Positions 51,378-60,481 of a stretch of DNA of 64,000 nucleotides are shown here, piece after piece. Made by a program: the position numbers and the translations under genes. Position 1 is the stretch's first letter. Each line of letters begins with the position of its first letter. The notes beneath the pieces are model-generated. The model ran no database searches. It was given only the letters and a program-made list of their open reading frames with translations, and was not told the DNA's origin. Origin of the DNA: Palleronia salina (GTDB taxonomy: Bacteria > Pseudomonadota > Alphaproteobacteria > Rhodobacterales > Rhodobacteraceae); contig NZ_FQZA01000002.1 of assembly GCF_900141995.1 (NCBI RefSeq), forward strand, positions 255,501 to 319,500, read 5' to 3'.

Positions 51378-52553
51378 TCAGAGCCGCTCGATGGCCAGCG
51401 CGATGCCCTGTCCGCCACCGATGCACATGGTGATCAGCCCGCGGCGCCCACCGGTCCGGTCAAGCTCGTACATCGCTTTCACGGTCAGGATCGCGCCGGT
51501 GGCGCCGACCGGGTGGCCAAGCGCGATGGCGCCGCCATTGGGGTTCACCTTGGCCGGATCGAGACCCAGCGCCCTGTTCACGGCGATGGCCTGGGCGGCG
51601 AACGCCTCGTTCGATTCGATCACGTCGAAATCGCCCCCCGACAGGCCGGTGCGCTCGAACAGCGACTCGCAGGCCGGGATCGGGCCGATCCCCATGACCT
51701 CGGGCCGCACGCCCGCGTGGGCATAGCCCAGGACGCGGAAACGGGGGGTCATGCCGGCGGCCTCGGCCGCGTCGGTACGGGCCATCACGATGGCTGCCGC
51801 ACCGTCGTTGATACCGCTCGCATTGCCCGCGGTCACCGAGCCGTCCTTCTGGAACGCTGGGCGCAGGCCGGCGAGTTTCTCCATGGACGTGGCCTTCAGG
51901 TGCTCGTCGGTGTCGAAGGCCACGCTGTTTCGTTTCACCTGGACCTCGACCGGCACGACCTGGTCCTTGAACCGGCCCTCGTCCACGGCGCGGCGGGCGC
52001 GCGTCTGGCTTTCCAGCGCGAATTCGTCCTGCGCCGCGCGGCTGATGTCGCGTTCGGCGGCCACGTTCTCGGCCGTGACGCCCATGTGGCCGGTGCCGAA
52101 CGGGCAGTTCAGCGCGCCCAGCATCATGTCCAGCGCGCGCACGTCGCCCATCTTCTGGCCGAACCGCGCGGGGGGAAGGATGTAGGGCGACCGGCTCATG
52201 GACTCGGCACCGCCGGCCAGCGCCACGTCGCAATCGCCGAGCGCGAGGTTCTGTATCGCCGAGACGATCGCCTGCGCCCCCGACCCGCACAGCCGGTTCA
52301 CGTTCATGGCGGGGGTGGTGTCAGGGATGCCCGCCTCGATGGCGGCGGCGCGCGACAGGTACATGTCGCGCGGCTCGGTGTTGATGACATGGCCGAAGAC
52401 CACGTGGCCGACCTGGCCGCCCTCCACGCCGGCGCGTTCCATCGCCGCCCTGGCGACCGTGGCGCCCAGCGTGATGGGCGGCGTGCCGGCCAGCGTGCCG
52501 CCGAACGTGCCGATGGCGGTCCGCGCGCCGCCGAGGATTACGATATCGTCCAT
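51378..52553 (-). CDS. Acetyl-CoA C-acetyltransferase / beta-ketothiolase
   Basis: A 391-residue thiolase that condenses or splits acetyl-CoA units. Catalytic residues are in place: Cys in NVNRLCGSGAQAIVSAIQ (about 90), His in IESNEAFAAQAIAVNR (about 348), and the GGAIALGHPVGATGA and CIGGGQGIALAIE C-terminal motifs with the second Cys. ATG 52553 has GGAGGAG upstream. It could serve polyhydroxybutyrate or fatty acid metabolism; no phaB or phaC is adjacent, so no symbol is given. Confidence 0.93.
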   Translation of the reverse strand: MDDIVILGGARTAIGTFGGTLAGTPPITLGATVARAAMERAGVEGGQVGHVVFGHVINTEPRDMYLSRAAAIEAGIPDTTPAMNVNRLCGSGAQAIVSAIQNLALGDCDVALAGGAESMSRSPYILPPARFGQKMGDVRALDMMLGALNCPFGTGHMGVTAENVAAERDISRAAQDEFALESQTRARRAVDEGRFKDQVVPVEVQVKRNSVAFDTDEHLKATSMEKLAGLRPAFQKDGSVTAGNASGINDGAAAIVMARTDAAEAAGMTPRFRVLGYAHAGVRPEVMGIGPIPACESLFERTGLSGGDFDVIESNEAFAAQAIAVNRALGLDPAKVNPNGGAIALGHPVGATGAILTVKAMYELDRTGGRRGLITMCIGGGQGIALAIERL

Positions 52554-52656
52554 GGTAAACTCCTCCCGATCCGTTGGCCGCACCCTAAGGCCGCGCCAAA
52601 GCCGGGTCACCCGCCAAAATCCCGCCGCGACGCGTGACGTCCGGGCACGCGCCCGG

Positions 52657-52716
52657 CTTCATCTTTCCACAAATACCTCGGGGGAGTCCGCGTCAGCGGA
52701 CGGGGGCCGCGCCCCC
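52657..52716 (-). repeat. Dispersed element, copy D, with two hairpins
   Basis: On the minus strand: GGGGGC-GCG-GCCCCC hairpin (52702-52716), GTCCGC-TGAC-GCGGAC hairpin (52686-52701), then the core CCCCCGAGGTATTTG+TGGAAAGATGAAG (52657-52684), which matches copy C (23288-23315) closely. It lies between the thiolase and creA-like genes, both on the minus strand, downstream of creA. Confidence 0.75.
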
Positions 52717-52733
52717 GATCACCCCGCCGCCCC

Positions 52734-53207
52734 TCACATCCCCGGATGCCAGAGCGGGACCGTGGACATGGACATCTTGGCCGAGCCTTCCGTGATCTCG
52801 GCCGCGTGGGCAAGGTAGATCAGCGTGCGGTTCGCCTCGTCGTAGATCCGCTTGATCCGCAGCGATTTCAGGACGATCGAGCGTCGCTCGCGGAACACCT
52901 GCTCGCCGGCTTCGCTGCGGTCGATCTCGTCGAGATCGGCCATGTCGATGGGGCCGGTCTGGCGGCAGGCGATCGAGGCGTTGGACGGGTCCTCGAACCA
53001 GTTGCCCTGGCTCAGCCGGTCCAGCAGGCCGCGCTCGAAATAGGCGATGTGGCAGGTGACGCCGGCGATGTCGGGGTCGGCGATGGCCTCGATGATGATG
53101 TCGTTGCCGACCCAGTCGACGCCCACTTCGCCCACCTGTTCGGCGGTGGCGGACGGCGCGGCGAATGCCGCGGCCAGGGCAAGGGCGGGGAGGATGGAAC
53201 GGGGCAT
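52734..53207 (-). CDS. CreA family periplasmic protein
   Basis: A 157-residue exported protein: signal peptide SILPALALAAAFAAPSATA, then the CreA pattern EVGVDWVGNDIIIEAIADPDIAGVTCHIAYFERGL and ACRQTGPI...REERRSIVLKSLRIKRIYDEANRTLIYLAHAAEITEGSAKMSMSTVPLW. Function of CreA is unknown despite its presence in many Proteobacteria. GGAGACC lies before the ATG. Confidence 0.92.
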   Translation of the reverse strand: MPRSILPALALAAAFAAPSATAEQVGEVGVDWVGNDIIIEAIADPDIAGVTCHIAYFERGLLDRLSQGNWFEDPSNASIACRQTGPIDMADLDEIDRSEAGEQVFRERRSIVLKSLRIKRIYDEANRTLIYLAHAAEITEGSAKMSMSTVPLWHPGM

Positions 53208-53393
53208 TGCGGTCTCCTTACCGGGATGGTCTGCTCGATGGGCAAGTGGTGCGGCTCATGCGGCAGGATCACGCCGGGGCGCGAAATTGTCATCCCCGCA
53301 ATCGGATTCCGGCGTTCTCATCCCGACCATGCTAGTCTAGCCAAGGGCAAACGCCGGCGGCACGGCCCCGGTTTCCAGAGCGGATGATCGATC

Positions 53394-54707
53394 ATGGCAC
53401 CTGTTCTTCGTATCGCGATTCTCACCGGCCTGCTGTCCGGCGCGGCCGCCGCGCAGGACAGCGCGCCGCCGCCGCGCGTCTCGGCGTCGCCGCCGACGGC
53501 GGACGAGGTGGCGCAGCGCCCGAAGGCCCGGCCGGACGGGCTGAACGATGCCCGCGCGGCCGAGATCCGGGCGCGCGACGCGGCCTTCGACGACTGGGTC
53601 GCGGCGTTCCGGGGGCGCGCGCTGGTGCAGGGCGTCAGCGGGGCGACCTTCGACGCGGCGTTCGAGGACGTGGGATACCTCGACGACGTGATCGAACGGG
53701 ACCGCAACCAGGCCGAGTTCACCATGCCGATCTGGCGCTACCTGGACCGGGCCGTCTCCGACAGCCGCGTCGAGAACGGCCGCGCCGCGCTGGAGGAGCG
53801 CGCGCGCCTTCTGGACGCGATCGAGCTGCGTTACGGCGTCGAGAAGGAAATCGTCACCGCCGTGTGGGGCATGGAGTCCGCCTATGGCAGCCACCGGGGC
53901 GATATCGACACCATCGCGGCCCTGGCCACGCTGGCCCATGACGGTCGGCGCGGCAGCTTTTTCGAGGCGCAGCTCATCGCCGCGCTGAAGATCCTGCAAT
54001 CGGGCGACGTGGCCCCGCGCGACATGCAGGGGTCTTGGGCCGGGGCCATGGGGCACACCCAGTTCATCCCGACCTCCTACCTGGCCTATGCGGTGGACTT
54101 CACCGGCGACGGCCGGCGCGACATCTGGGACGACAACCCGGCGGACGCCCTGGCCTCGACCGCGTCTTACCTTTCGTCTTTCGGCTGGGTCACGGGGCAG
54201 CCCTGGGGGGTCGAGGTGACGCTGCCCGACGGCTTTGACTACAGTCTGGCGTCGCGCGACGTGAAGCGGCAGCCGTCGGACTGGGCGGCGCTGGGCGTCA
54301 CCCGCCCGGATGGCGAGGCCGTCGACGATTTCGGCGCCGCGTCGATCCTGCTGCCCGCGGGCGCGCAGGGCGCGGCCTTCATGATCTTCAAGAATTTCGA
54401 GGTGATCGAGCGCTACAACACCGCCGATGCCTACGTGATCGGGGTGGGGCACCTGGCCGACCGCCTGGCGGGGCAGGGGCCGCTTTCGACCGAGTGGCCG
54501 CGCGAGGACCGCACGCTGACCTTCGACGAGCGGGTGGAATTGCAGCGCCTGCTGACGCGGGCGGGCTTCGACACCCAGGGCGCGGATGGCCGTGTCGGGC
54601 CGCTGACGATTCGGGCCATCCGCGGCTACCAGCGGCAGACCGGGGCGGTGCCCGACGGCTACGCGTCTCTCATGCTGCTGGACGACTTGCGGGACGACGC
54701 CGGCTGA
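53394..54707 (+). CDS. Lytic murein transglycosylase (MltB-like) with peptidoglycan-binding domain
   Basis: A 437-residue exported enzyme that cleaves the glycan chain to form 1,6-anhydro ends. It has a signal peptide (VLRIAILTGLLSGAAAAQD), a transglycosylase domain with the catalytic Glu in VWGMESAYGSHRGD and the GAMGHTQFIPTSYLAYAVDFTGDGRRDIWDDNPADALASTASYL core, and a C-terminal PG_binding_1 domain (VELQRLLTRAGFDTQGADGRVGPLTIRAIRGYQRQTG). Family: SLT_2/MltB without a lipobox. Confidence 0.95.
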   Translation: MAPVLRIAILTGLLSGAAAAQDSAPPPRVSASPPTADEVAQRPKARPDGLNDARAAEIRARDAAFDDWVAAFRGRALVQGVSGATFDAAFEDVGYLDDVIERDRNQAEFTMPIWRYLDRAVSDSRVENGRAALEERARLLDAIELRYGVEKEIVTAVWGMESAYGSHRGDIDTIAALATLAHDGRRGSFFEAQLIAALKILQSGDVAPRDMQGSWAGAMGHTQFIPTSYLAYAVDFTGDGRRDIWDDNPADALASTASYLSSFGWVTGQPWGVEVTLPDGFDYSLASRDVKRQPSDWAALGVTRPDGEAVDDFGAASILLPAGAQGAAFMIFKNFEVIERYNTADAYVIGVGHLADRLAGQGPLSTEWPREDRTLTFDERVELQRLLTRAGFDTQGADGRVGPLTIRAIRGYQRQTGAVPDGYASLMLLDDLRDDAG

Positions 54708-54710
54708 ACC

Positions 54711-54985
54711 TCAGCAGGCCAGACCGCGCAGCCAGTTGGAATGCACCCAACCTTTCTGACTGTCGCGCACTCGTCGCGCGGGGCCGTTGCTGCCAAGGTA
54801 GTCGGGCCAGCCATCGGCGACCTGCGCAGGGTGACGCCGACCCACCGCCCGACGCCTTCAAAGATGTAGACCACGTCGCCGTTGTGCAACTCGTCGATCT
54901 CGCGGTGGTTCGATCCCGGACGCGCGCGCGGTGGACGCGAGCAGGGTGGCAAACGACGTCGATCTGCCCAAGGGCGCGTCGCCGC
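54711..54985 (-). pseudogene. Frameshifted SH3-domain protein remnant
   Basis: On the minus strand one frame reads ARPGSNHREIDELHNGDVVY then IFEGVGRWVGVT (about 54835-54945), a bacterial SH3-like opening (usual form VRxGPGSNHREI). A second frame continues with DGWPDYLGSNGPARRVRDSQ and KGWVHSNWLRGLAC to a TGA at 54711-54713, the natural end of such proteins. The switch of frame near 54830 and a poor N-terminus (no signal peptide in frame) show a broken gene. The Rhodobacterales family is usually a short secreted or lipid-linked SH3 protein. Confidence 0.65.
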
Positions 54986-55051
54986 CTCCGGCTGACCTGC
55001 AATCCGGAAAAACGGCTACCGCTCAATTCGCTCAAGCGCCGCCCGGTCGTC

Positions 55052-56155
55052 TCAGCCGATTGTGCCGCGCGGGCCTTCTCCGACCTGACCGCGATGAATC
55101 AGCAGGTGATCGAGCATGACCGCCGCCGCCATCGCCTCGGCCACCGGGACGGCGCGGATGCCGACGCAGGGGTCGTGACGGCCCTTGGTCACGATCTCGG
55201 CCGCCTCGCCCGACTTGGTGATCGTGCGCCGGGTCTGCAGGATCGACGACGTGGGCTTCACCGCGAACCGCAGGACGATGTCCTGCCCGGTCGAGATACC
55301 GCCGAGGATCCCGCCGGCGTGGTTCGAGCCGAAATAATGCCCGTCGTCGCCCATGAAGATCTCGTCGGCATTGTCGGTGCCGGTCAGGCCGGCGGCCGCC
55401 ATCCCCTCGCCGATTTCGACGCCCTTGACGGCGTTGATGCTCATCATCGCGGCGGCCAGGTTGGTGTCGAGCTTGCCGTAGACCGGCGCACCCAGCCCGG
55501 CGGGTGCGCCCGAAACGCACAGCTCGATCATGGCGCCGACGCTCTGGCCGTCCTTGCGCAAACCGTCGAGGTAGGTGCCCCAGTCCTCGGCCGCCACGGC
55601 GTCGGGCACCCAGAACGGGTTTTTGTCGATCTGGTCCCAGTCGAAGCGGTCGCGGTCGATATGCTTGGCGCCCATCTGCACCATGTAGCCGGTGATCTTC
55701 ATGCCGGGCGCCAGAGCCGCCAGCGCCGCGCGTGCCACGCCGCCTGCCGCCACCCGGGCCGCCGTTTCGCGCGCGCTGGAGCGGCCCCCGCCGCGCGGGT
55801 CGCGGATGCCGTATTTCTGCCAGTAGGTGATGTCCGCGTGACCGGGGCGGAATTTCTCGGCGATGTCGCCGTAATCCTTCGACCGCTGGTCGGTGTTCTC
55901 GATCATCAGCTGGATGGGCGTGCCCGTCGTCTGCCCCTCGTAGGTGCCCGACAGGATACGCACGGCGTCGGCCTCGCGCCGCTGGGTGGTATAGCGCGAC
56001 GTGCCGGGCTTGCGCTTGTCCATCCACACCTGCAGCGCCGCTTCGTCGATGGGCACGCCCGGCGGGCAGCCGTCCACCGTGGCGCCCAGCGCGGGCCCGT
56101 GGCTTTCGCCCCAGGTGGTGACGCGGAAAAGGTGTCCGTAGGTGTTCAGGCTCAT
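55052..56155 (-). CDS. aroC: Chorismate synthase AroC
   Basis: FMN-dependent last step of the shikimate pathway. The 367-residue protein starts [33 protein letters not shown] and has the family signatures GKRSxY-like [69 protein letters not shown] and [23 protein letters not shown] 56155 fits the family start. It is read away from the thiamine operon. Confidence 0.97.
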   Translation of the reverse strand: MSLNTYGHLFRVTTWGESHGPALGATVDGCPPGVPIDEAALQVWMDKRKPGTSRYTTQRREADAVRILSGTYEGQTTGTPIQLMIENTDQRSKDYGDIAEKFRPGHADITYWQKYGIRDPRGGGRSSARETAARVAAGGVARAALAALAPGMKITGYMVQMGAKHIDRDRFDWDQIDKNPFWVPDAVAAEDWGTYLDGLRKDGQSVGAMIELCVSGAPAGLGAPVYGKLDTNLAAAMMSINAVKGVEIGEGMAAAGLTGTDNADEIFMGDDGHYFGSNHAGGILGGISTGQDIVLRFAVKPTSSILQTRRTITKSGEAAEIVTKGRHDPCVGIRAVPVAEAMAAAVMLDHLLIHRGQVGEGPRGTIG

Positions 56156-56249
56156 GCGGTGCGCTCCGTTGACGCCAAGGGTGTTAGCGGTGGCCCGGAC
56201 GTGTCTCAAGCGGTTTCGCCTTGATGCCGGGCCGGTGGGGCCTTAGCTC

Positions 56250-56340
56250 TTGTCCCACCTCGGGGTGCCCCTGGCGGGGCTGAGACGCGTGATGCGGACC
56301 CGTTGAACCTGAACCGGTTGATACCGGCGGAGGGAAGGTC
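56250..56340 (+). promoter_or_regulatory. TPP riboswitch (THI element) upstream of thiBPQ
   Basis: The conserved thi-box segments are present in order: CGGGGTGCCC, GGGGCTGAGACGCG, GACCCGTTGAACCTGAACCG, GGTTGATACCGGCGGAGGGA. These form the pyrimidine and diphosphate sensor arms around the P1 stem. It lies 45 bp before the thiB ATG and should turn off thiBPQ when thiamine diphosphate is plentiful. A run of ten C (56354-56363) between the aptamer and the GGAGG of thiB may pair with the ribosome site in the OFF state. Confidence 0.95.
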
Positions 56341-56384
56341 GGTATCCGCTGCGCCCCCCCCCCGTTCGGCTTGGAGGATACGAT

Positions 56385-57368
56385 ATGAAACCCCACGCTT
56401 TGCTTGCATTGGGCCTGATGGCCGCGCCCGCGATGGCGCAGGACCGCCCCGTGCTGACAGTCTATACCTACGACAGCTTCGTTGCCGAATGGGGGCCCGG
56501 CCCGCAGATCGAGGACGCATTCGAGGCCGAGTGCGGCTGCGACCTGCAGTTCACCGCCGCGGGCGACGGGGCCGAGCTGCTCGCCCGGATCCGCCTGGAA
56601 GGCGAACGGTCCGAGGCCGACGTGGTGCTGGGCCTCGACACCAACCTGACGGCGGCGGCGAAGGAGACCGGGCTGTTCACCGACAGCGGCGTGAGCGACG
56701 TCGCTTGGGACCTGCCCATCGCGTGGGACGACCCCACCTTCGTGCCCTACGACTGGGGCTATTTCGCCTTCGTGCACGACGCGGGCTTCGACGCGCCGGG
56801 CAGCTTTCGCGCGCTGGCCGAGAGCGACACGTCGATCCTGATCCAGGACCCCCGGTCCTCGACGCCCGGGCTGGGCCTGCTTTTGTGGGTCGAAGCCGCC
56901 TATGGCGACGAGGCCGGCGTGATCTGGGACGGTCTGGCCGACAACATCGTCACCGTGACCAAGGGCTGGTCCGAAGCCTATGGCCTGTTCCTGGAGGGCG
57001 AGGCCGACATGGTGCTGAGCTATACCACCTCGCCCGCCTACCACCTGATCGCCGAGGACGACGACAGCAAGGAAGCCGCCCGGTTCGAGGAAGGGCACTA
57101 CCTGCAGATCGAAGTCGCGGGCGCGCTGGCGGCGTCCGACCAGCCGGACCTGGCGCAGGATTTCCTGGCGTTCTTAGCGACGGACGCGGCGCAGTCGGTG
57201 CTGCCCACGACCAACTGGATGTATCCCGCCAAGACGCCCGAGGGCGGTCTGCCCGAGGGGTTCGAGACCCTGATCCAGCCCGACGAGGCCCTGCTGATCC
57301 CCGAGGCCGAGGTTCCTGCCGTGCGCGATGCGGCGCTTGAGACGTGGCGGTCCGCGCTCAGCCAATGA
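56385..57368 (+). CDS. thiB: Thiamine ABC transporter, periplasmic binding protein ThiB
   Basis: Binds thiamine (and its phosphates) in the periplasm. The 327-residue protein has a signal peptide (HALLALGLMAAPAMAQ) and the ThiB pattern LTVYTYDSFVAEWGPGPQIEDAFEAECGCDLQF, VVLGLDTNLTAAAKETGLF, PYDWGYFAFVHDA and LSYTTSPAYHLIAEDD. GGAGG precedes the ATG by 6 nt. Under TPP riboswitch control; coupled to thiP by ATGA. Confidence 0.95.
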   Translation: MKPHALLALGLMAAPAMAQDRPVLTVYTYDSFVAEWGPGPQIEDAFEAECGCDLQFTAAGDGAELLARIRLEGERSEADVVLGLDTNLTAAAKETGLFTDSGVSDVAWDLPIAWDDPTFVPYDWGYFAFVHDAGFDAPGSFRALAESDTSILIQDPRSSTPGLGLLLWVEAAYGDEAGVIWDGLADNIVTVTKGWSEAYGLFLEGEADMVLSYTTSPAYHLIAEDDDSKEAARFEEGHYLQIEVAGALAASDQPDLAQDFLAFLATDAAQSVLPTTNWMYPAKTPEGGLPEGFETLIQPDEALLIPEAEVPAVRDAALETWRSALSQ

Positions 57369-58909
57369 AGCAGCCGCTGACGCTGGCGGGGATCGCGGCG
57401 GGCGCGCTCGTCGTCCTGCTGATCCTCGGCAGTGTCGTGGCGGTCGCCCTGCGTGCCGAGCGGGGCGCGGGGCTGGGGGCTGCCGATTGGGCCGCACTGC
57501 GGTTCACCCTGTGGCAGGCGGCGCTGTCGGCCGTGTTCAGCGTCGCGCTGGCCATTCCCGTGGCCCGCGCGCTGGCGCGACGCCGGTTCCGTGGACGGGG
57601 GCTGCTCATCACGCTGCTGGGGGCGCCCTTCATCCTGCCCGTCATCGTCGCCGTGCTGGGCCTGATCATGGTTTTCGGGCGCGCGGGCCTGCTGAACGAC
57701 GGGCTTGCCGCGCTGGGCCTGCCGGCGGTGTCGATCTACGGTGCCTGGGGCGTGTTGCTGGCGCATGTCTTTTTCAACCTGCCGCTGGCCACGCGGATGA
57801 TCCTGCAGGGCTGGGTCGACATCCCGGCCGAGCGGTTTCGCCTCGCCGCCGCGCTGGGCATGGGGCCGGCGGCGCAGTTCCGTCTGATCGAGCTGCCGAT
57901 GCTGGCGCGGGTGGTGCCGGGCGCGGCATTGGTGGTGTTCCTCATCTGCACGACCTCCTTCGCCGTGGCGCTGACCCTGGGCGGCGGCCCGCGCGCCACG
58001 ACGATCGAGCTGGCGATCTACCAGGCGTTTCGCTTCGATTTCGACCTGGGCCGCGCGGCGCTGCTGGCGTTGCTGCAACTGGGCGTGACGCTGGCCGCGG
58101 CGCTGGTGGCGTTGCGGGTCGCGGCGCCCGAGGCCATGGGCGCGGGGCTCGACCGCCCGGTGCAGCGCTGGGGCCTGCCGGGACCGGTGGTCGATACGCT
58201 GGCCATCACCCTCGCGACCCTGTTCCTCGTGCTCCCGATGGTGGCGCTGGCGGCGCGGGGACTGCCGCACCTGGCGAACATGCCGCCCGAGGTCTGGGCC
58301 GCTGCGTGGCGGTCGGTGGTCGTGGCGCTGGGGTCGGCCGTGCTGACGATCGCGCTGGCGCTGCCGCTGGCCGTCGCGGTGGGACGGCTGCGCCCGAGGG
58401 CCGCCCGGGGGCTCGAGGTGGCGGGCATGCTGGGGATCGCGGCCTCGCCCCTGGTGATCGGCACCGGCCTGTTCATCGTGAGCTACCCGTTCATCGCGCC
58501 CGACCGGCTTGCCCTGCCGGTCACGGCGCTGGTGAACGCGGTCATGGCGCTGCCCTTCGCGCTGCGGCTGCTGGTCCCGGCGGTGGCGCGGGTGGAATCG
58601 GATTACGGACGTCTCGCCGCGTCGCTGGGGCTGAGCGGTTTCGCTTGGCTCCGCCTGGTCCTGCTTCCGCGTATCACCCGGCCGCTGGGCTTCGCCACGG
58701 GACTGGCGGCGGCGCTGTCCATGGGCGACCTCGGGGTCGTCGCGCTTTTCGCCGACGCCGAGGCGGCGACGTTACCCTTGCAGATGTATCGCCTCATGGG
58801 GGCTTACCGGATGCAGGACGCGGCGGCGGCGGCGCTTCTGCTGTTGGCGCTCAGCCTCGCCGCTTTCTGGATTTTCGACCGCGGGGGGCGCGCCGATGCT
58901 GACGCTTGA
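57365..58909 (+). CDS. thiP: Thiamine ABC transporter permease ThiP
   Basis: Membrane component of the thiamine importer, 514 residues with about twelve spans in two ABC-permease halves. Each half has an EAA-type loop: FRLAAALGMGPAAQFRLIELPMLARVVPGAALVVFLICTTSFAVALTLGGG and YGRLAASLGLSGFAWLRLVLLPRITRPLGFATGLAAALSMGDLGVVALF. Start MKQPLTLAG at 57365 overlaps the thiB stop; the 3' end overlaps thiQ by 14 bp. Confidence 0.95.
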   Translation: MKQPLTLAGIAAGALVVLLILGSVVAVALRAERGAGLGAADWAALRFTLWQAALSAVFSVALAIPVARALARRRFRGRGLLITLLGAPFILPVIVAVLGLIMVFGRAGLLNDGLAALGLPAVSIYGAWGVLLAHVFFNLPLATRMILQGWVDIPAERFRLAAALGMGPAAQFRLIELPMLARVVPGAALVVFLICTTSFAVALTLGGGPRATTIELAIYQAFRFDFDLGRAALLALLQLGVTLAAALVALRVAAPEAMGAGLDRPVQRWGLPGPVVDTLAITLATLFLVLPMVALAARGLPHLANMPPEVWAAAWRSVVVALGSAVLTIALALPLAVAVGRLRPRAARGLEVAGMLGIAASPLVIGTGLFIVSYPFIAPDRLALPVTALVNAVMALPFALRLLVPAVARVESDYGRLAASLGLSGFAWLRLVLLPRITRPLGFATGLAAALSMGDLGVVALFADAEAATLPLQMYRLMGAYRMQDAAAAALLLLALSLAAFWIFDRGGRADADA

Positions 58910-59591
58910 ACGGCTGCGCCTCACCCGCGAGGATTTCGCGCTCGATGCGGATCTTGCTATTCCGCAAGGCGCCCGCGTGGCGATCCTCGGTCCGTCGGGT
59001 GCGGGGAAGTCCACGCTGCTGGCGGCCATCGGCGGTTTCCTGTCCCCGCGATCGGGCCGCATCCTGTGGGACGGAAAGGATATCACCGGGGCCGAGCCCG
59101 CCGCGCGGCCGGTGGCCACGATCTTCCAGGACAACAACCTGTTTCCGCACCTGACCGCGCTGCGCAACGTGGCGCTGGGGCTGGATCCGACCGGGCGGCT
59201 GTCCGCGACGACCCGCGACCGCGCGCTGGCCGCGCTGCGCGACGTGGGGCTAGACGGGTTCGCCGACCGCAAGCCCGGTGCGCTGTCGGGCGGGCAACAG
59301 AGCCGCGTGACCCTTGCCCGCGCCATGTTGCAGGACAAGCCGATCCTGCTGCTGGACGAGCCGTTCTCGGCGCTGGGCCCGGCCATGAAGGCCGAGATGA
59401 TCGACCTGGTCCTTCGCGTGGCTGAAGAGCGCGGCCTGACGGTTCTGATGATCAGCCACGATCCCGCCGACGCGCTGCGGCTGGGCGGGCTGTCCCTTGT
59501 CGTGGCCGATGGCGTGGCGCATCCGCCCCGGCCCACGACCGAACTGATGGACGATCCGCCACCCGCACTGCGGGACTACCTGGCGCGCTAG
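58896..59591 (+). CDS. thiQ: Thiamine ABC transporter ATP-binding protein ThiQ
   Basis: ATPase of the thiamine importer, 231 residues: Walker A LGPSGAGKSTLL (about 34-45), Q-loop FQDNNLFPHLTALRNVALGL, signature LSGGQQSRVTLARA, Walker B PILLLDEPFSALGPAM and the switch His in MISHDPADALRLG. Last gene of thiBPQ, followed by a bidirectional terminator. Confidence 0.96.
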   Translation: MLTLERLRLTREDFALDADLAIPQGARVAILGPSGAGKSTLLAAIGGFLSPRSGRILWDGKDITGAEPAARPVATIFQDNNLFPHLTALRNVALGLDPTGRLSATTRDRALAALRDVGLDGFADRKPGALSGGQQSRVTLARAMLQDKPILLLDEPFSALGPAMKAEMIDLVLRVAEERGLTVLMISHDPADALRLGGLSLVVADGVAHPPRPTTELMDDPPPALRDYLAR

Positions 59592-59615
59592 GGTGCGTCC
59601 GGACCGCGCAAGAAA

Positions 59616-59639
59616 AAAGCCGCCCCAAGGGGCGGCTTT
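59616..59639. terminator. Bidirectional terminator between thiQ and petC
   Basis: AAAGCCGCCCC-AA-GGGGCGGCTTT: a perfect 11-bp stem with a 2-nt core loop. The A-rich left flank (six A) gives a T-run for the minus strand, and CTTTC follows on the plus strand. It serves the convergent thiBPQ and petABC operons. Confidence 0.9.
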
Positions 59640-59662
59640 CGGTGTTTCGCGGTGTGGCCGGA

Positions 59663-60472
59663 TCACTCGGCCGGGGCAGCTTTCTTGGCCTTCCGCTTAT
59701 AGGGCGCCCAGATCCGCTTGTTGGTCAGGTAAAGCAGGGCTGCCAGCACGGCCAGCATCAGCACGCCGGTGAAGCCCGCCTGCTTGCGCGCGCCCAGCTT
59801 GGGCTCGGCCGCCCACATCAGGAAGGCCGCGACGTCCTGCGCCTCTTGCTGCATGCTGGCCTCGGTGCCGTCGGCATAGACCACGTCTTCACCGTAGAGC
59901 GGGGGCGCCATGGCGATCCAGCCGCCGGGATAGGCGGTGTTCTCGTAGAGGATCGCGCCGGCCTCTTCCTTGTCTTCGCCGGTATAGCCGGTCAGCAGCG
60001 ACGCGATGTATTCCGGGCCGCCCATACCCTTGAAGAACTGGTTGATGCCCAGGCCATAGGGGCCGTGGAAACCGGCGCGGGCCTTGGCCATCAGCGACAG
60101 GTCGGGCGCGTTTTCAAGCGACGATTCGGGGAAGTGGTCGACGGGCCTGCGCGGGCGGTAATCGTCGATGTCCTCGTCGTAGATCTCGTAGAATTCCGCG
60201 TAGGCGCGCACCTGATCCTCGGGCAGGCCCGGCCCGCCCTCGTCACTCAGCGAGCGGATCGGCACGAACTTCATGCCGTGGCAGGCCGAGCAGATCTCGG
60301 TATAGACCTGCAGGCCGCGCTGCAGCTGCATCTGGTCGTAGCTGCCGAACGGCCCCTCGAACGAGAAGTCGTAGTCGGTTACGTGCGAGTCTTCGCTGCC
60401 CGCGGCCAGGACCGGACCGGTGGCGAGCGCCAGGGCCAGCGCCACGCCGGTGGTGAGTTTCTTAAGCATCAT
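59663..60472 (-). CDS. petC: Cytochrome c1 (bc1 complex) PetC
   Basis: Haem c1 subunit that passes electrons from the Rieske protein to cytochrome c2. The 269-residue protein has a signal peptide ([18 protein letters not shown]), haem motif CSACH in [17 protein letters not shown] (about 36-45 of the mature protein), [22 protein letters not shown] and the Met ligand region near [11 protein letters not shown], and a C-terminal membrane anchor ([17 protein letters not shown]) with a basic tail. Third gene of petABC, 9 bp after petB. Confidence 0.96.
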   Translation of the reverse strand: MMLKKLTTGVALALALATGPVLAAGSEDSHVTDYDFSFEGPFGSYDQMQLQRGLQVYTEICSACHGMKFVPIRSLSDEGGPGLPEDQVRAYAEFYEIYDEDIDDYRPRRPVDHFPESSLENAPDLSLMAKARAGFHGPYGLGINQFFKGMGGPEYIASLLTGYTGEDKEEAGAILYENTAYPGGWIAMAPPLYGEDVVYADGTEASMQQEAQDVAAFLMWAAEPKLGARKQAGFTGVLMLAVLAALLYLTNKRIWAPYKRKAKKAAPAE

Positions 60473-60481
60473 TCTTCCTTC

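Noticed and set aside
54890-54930. tRNA-like GGTTCGATCCC segment
   Set aside because: No acceptor or anticodon arm forms around it; it belongs to the SH3 pseudogene on the other strand.
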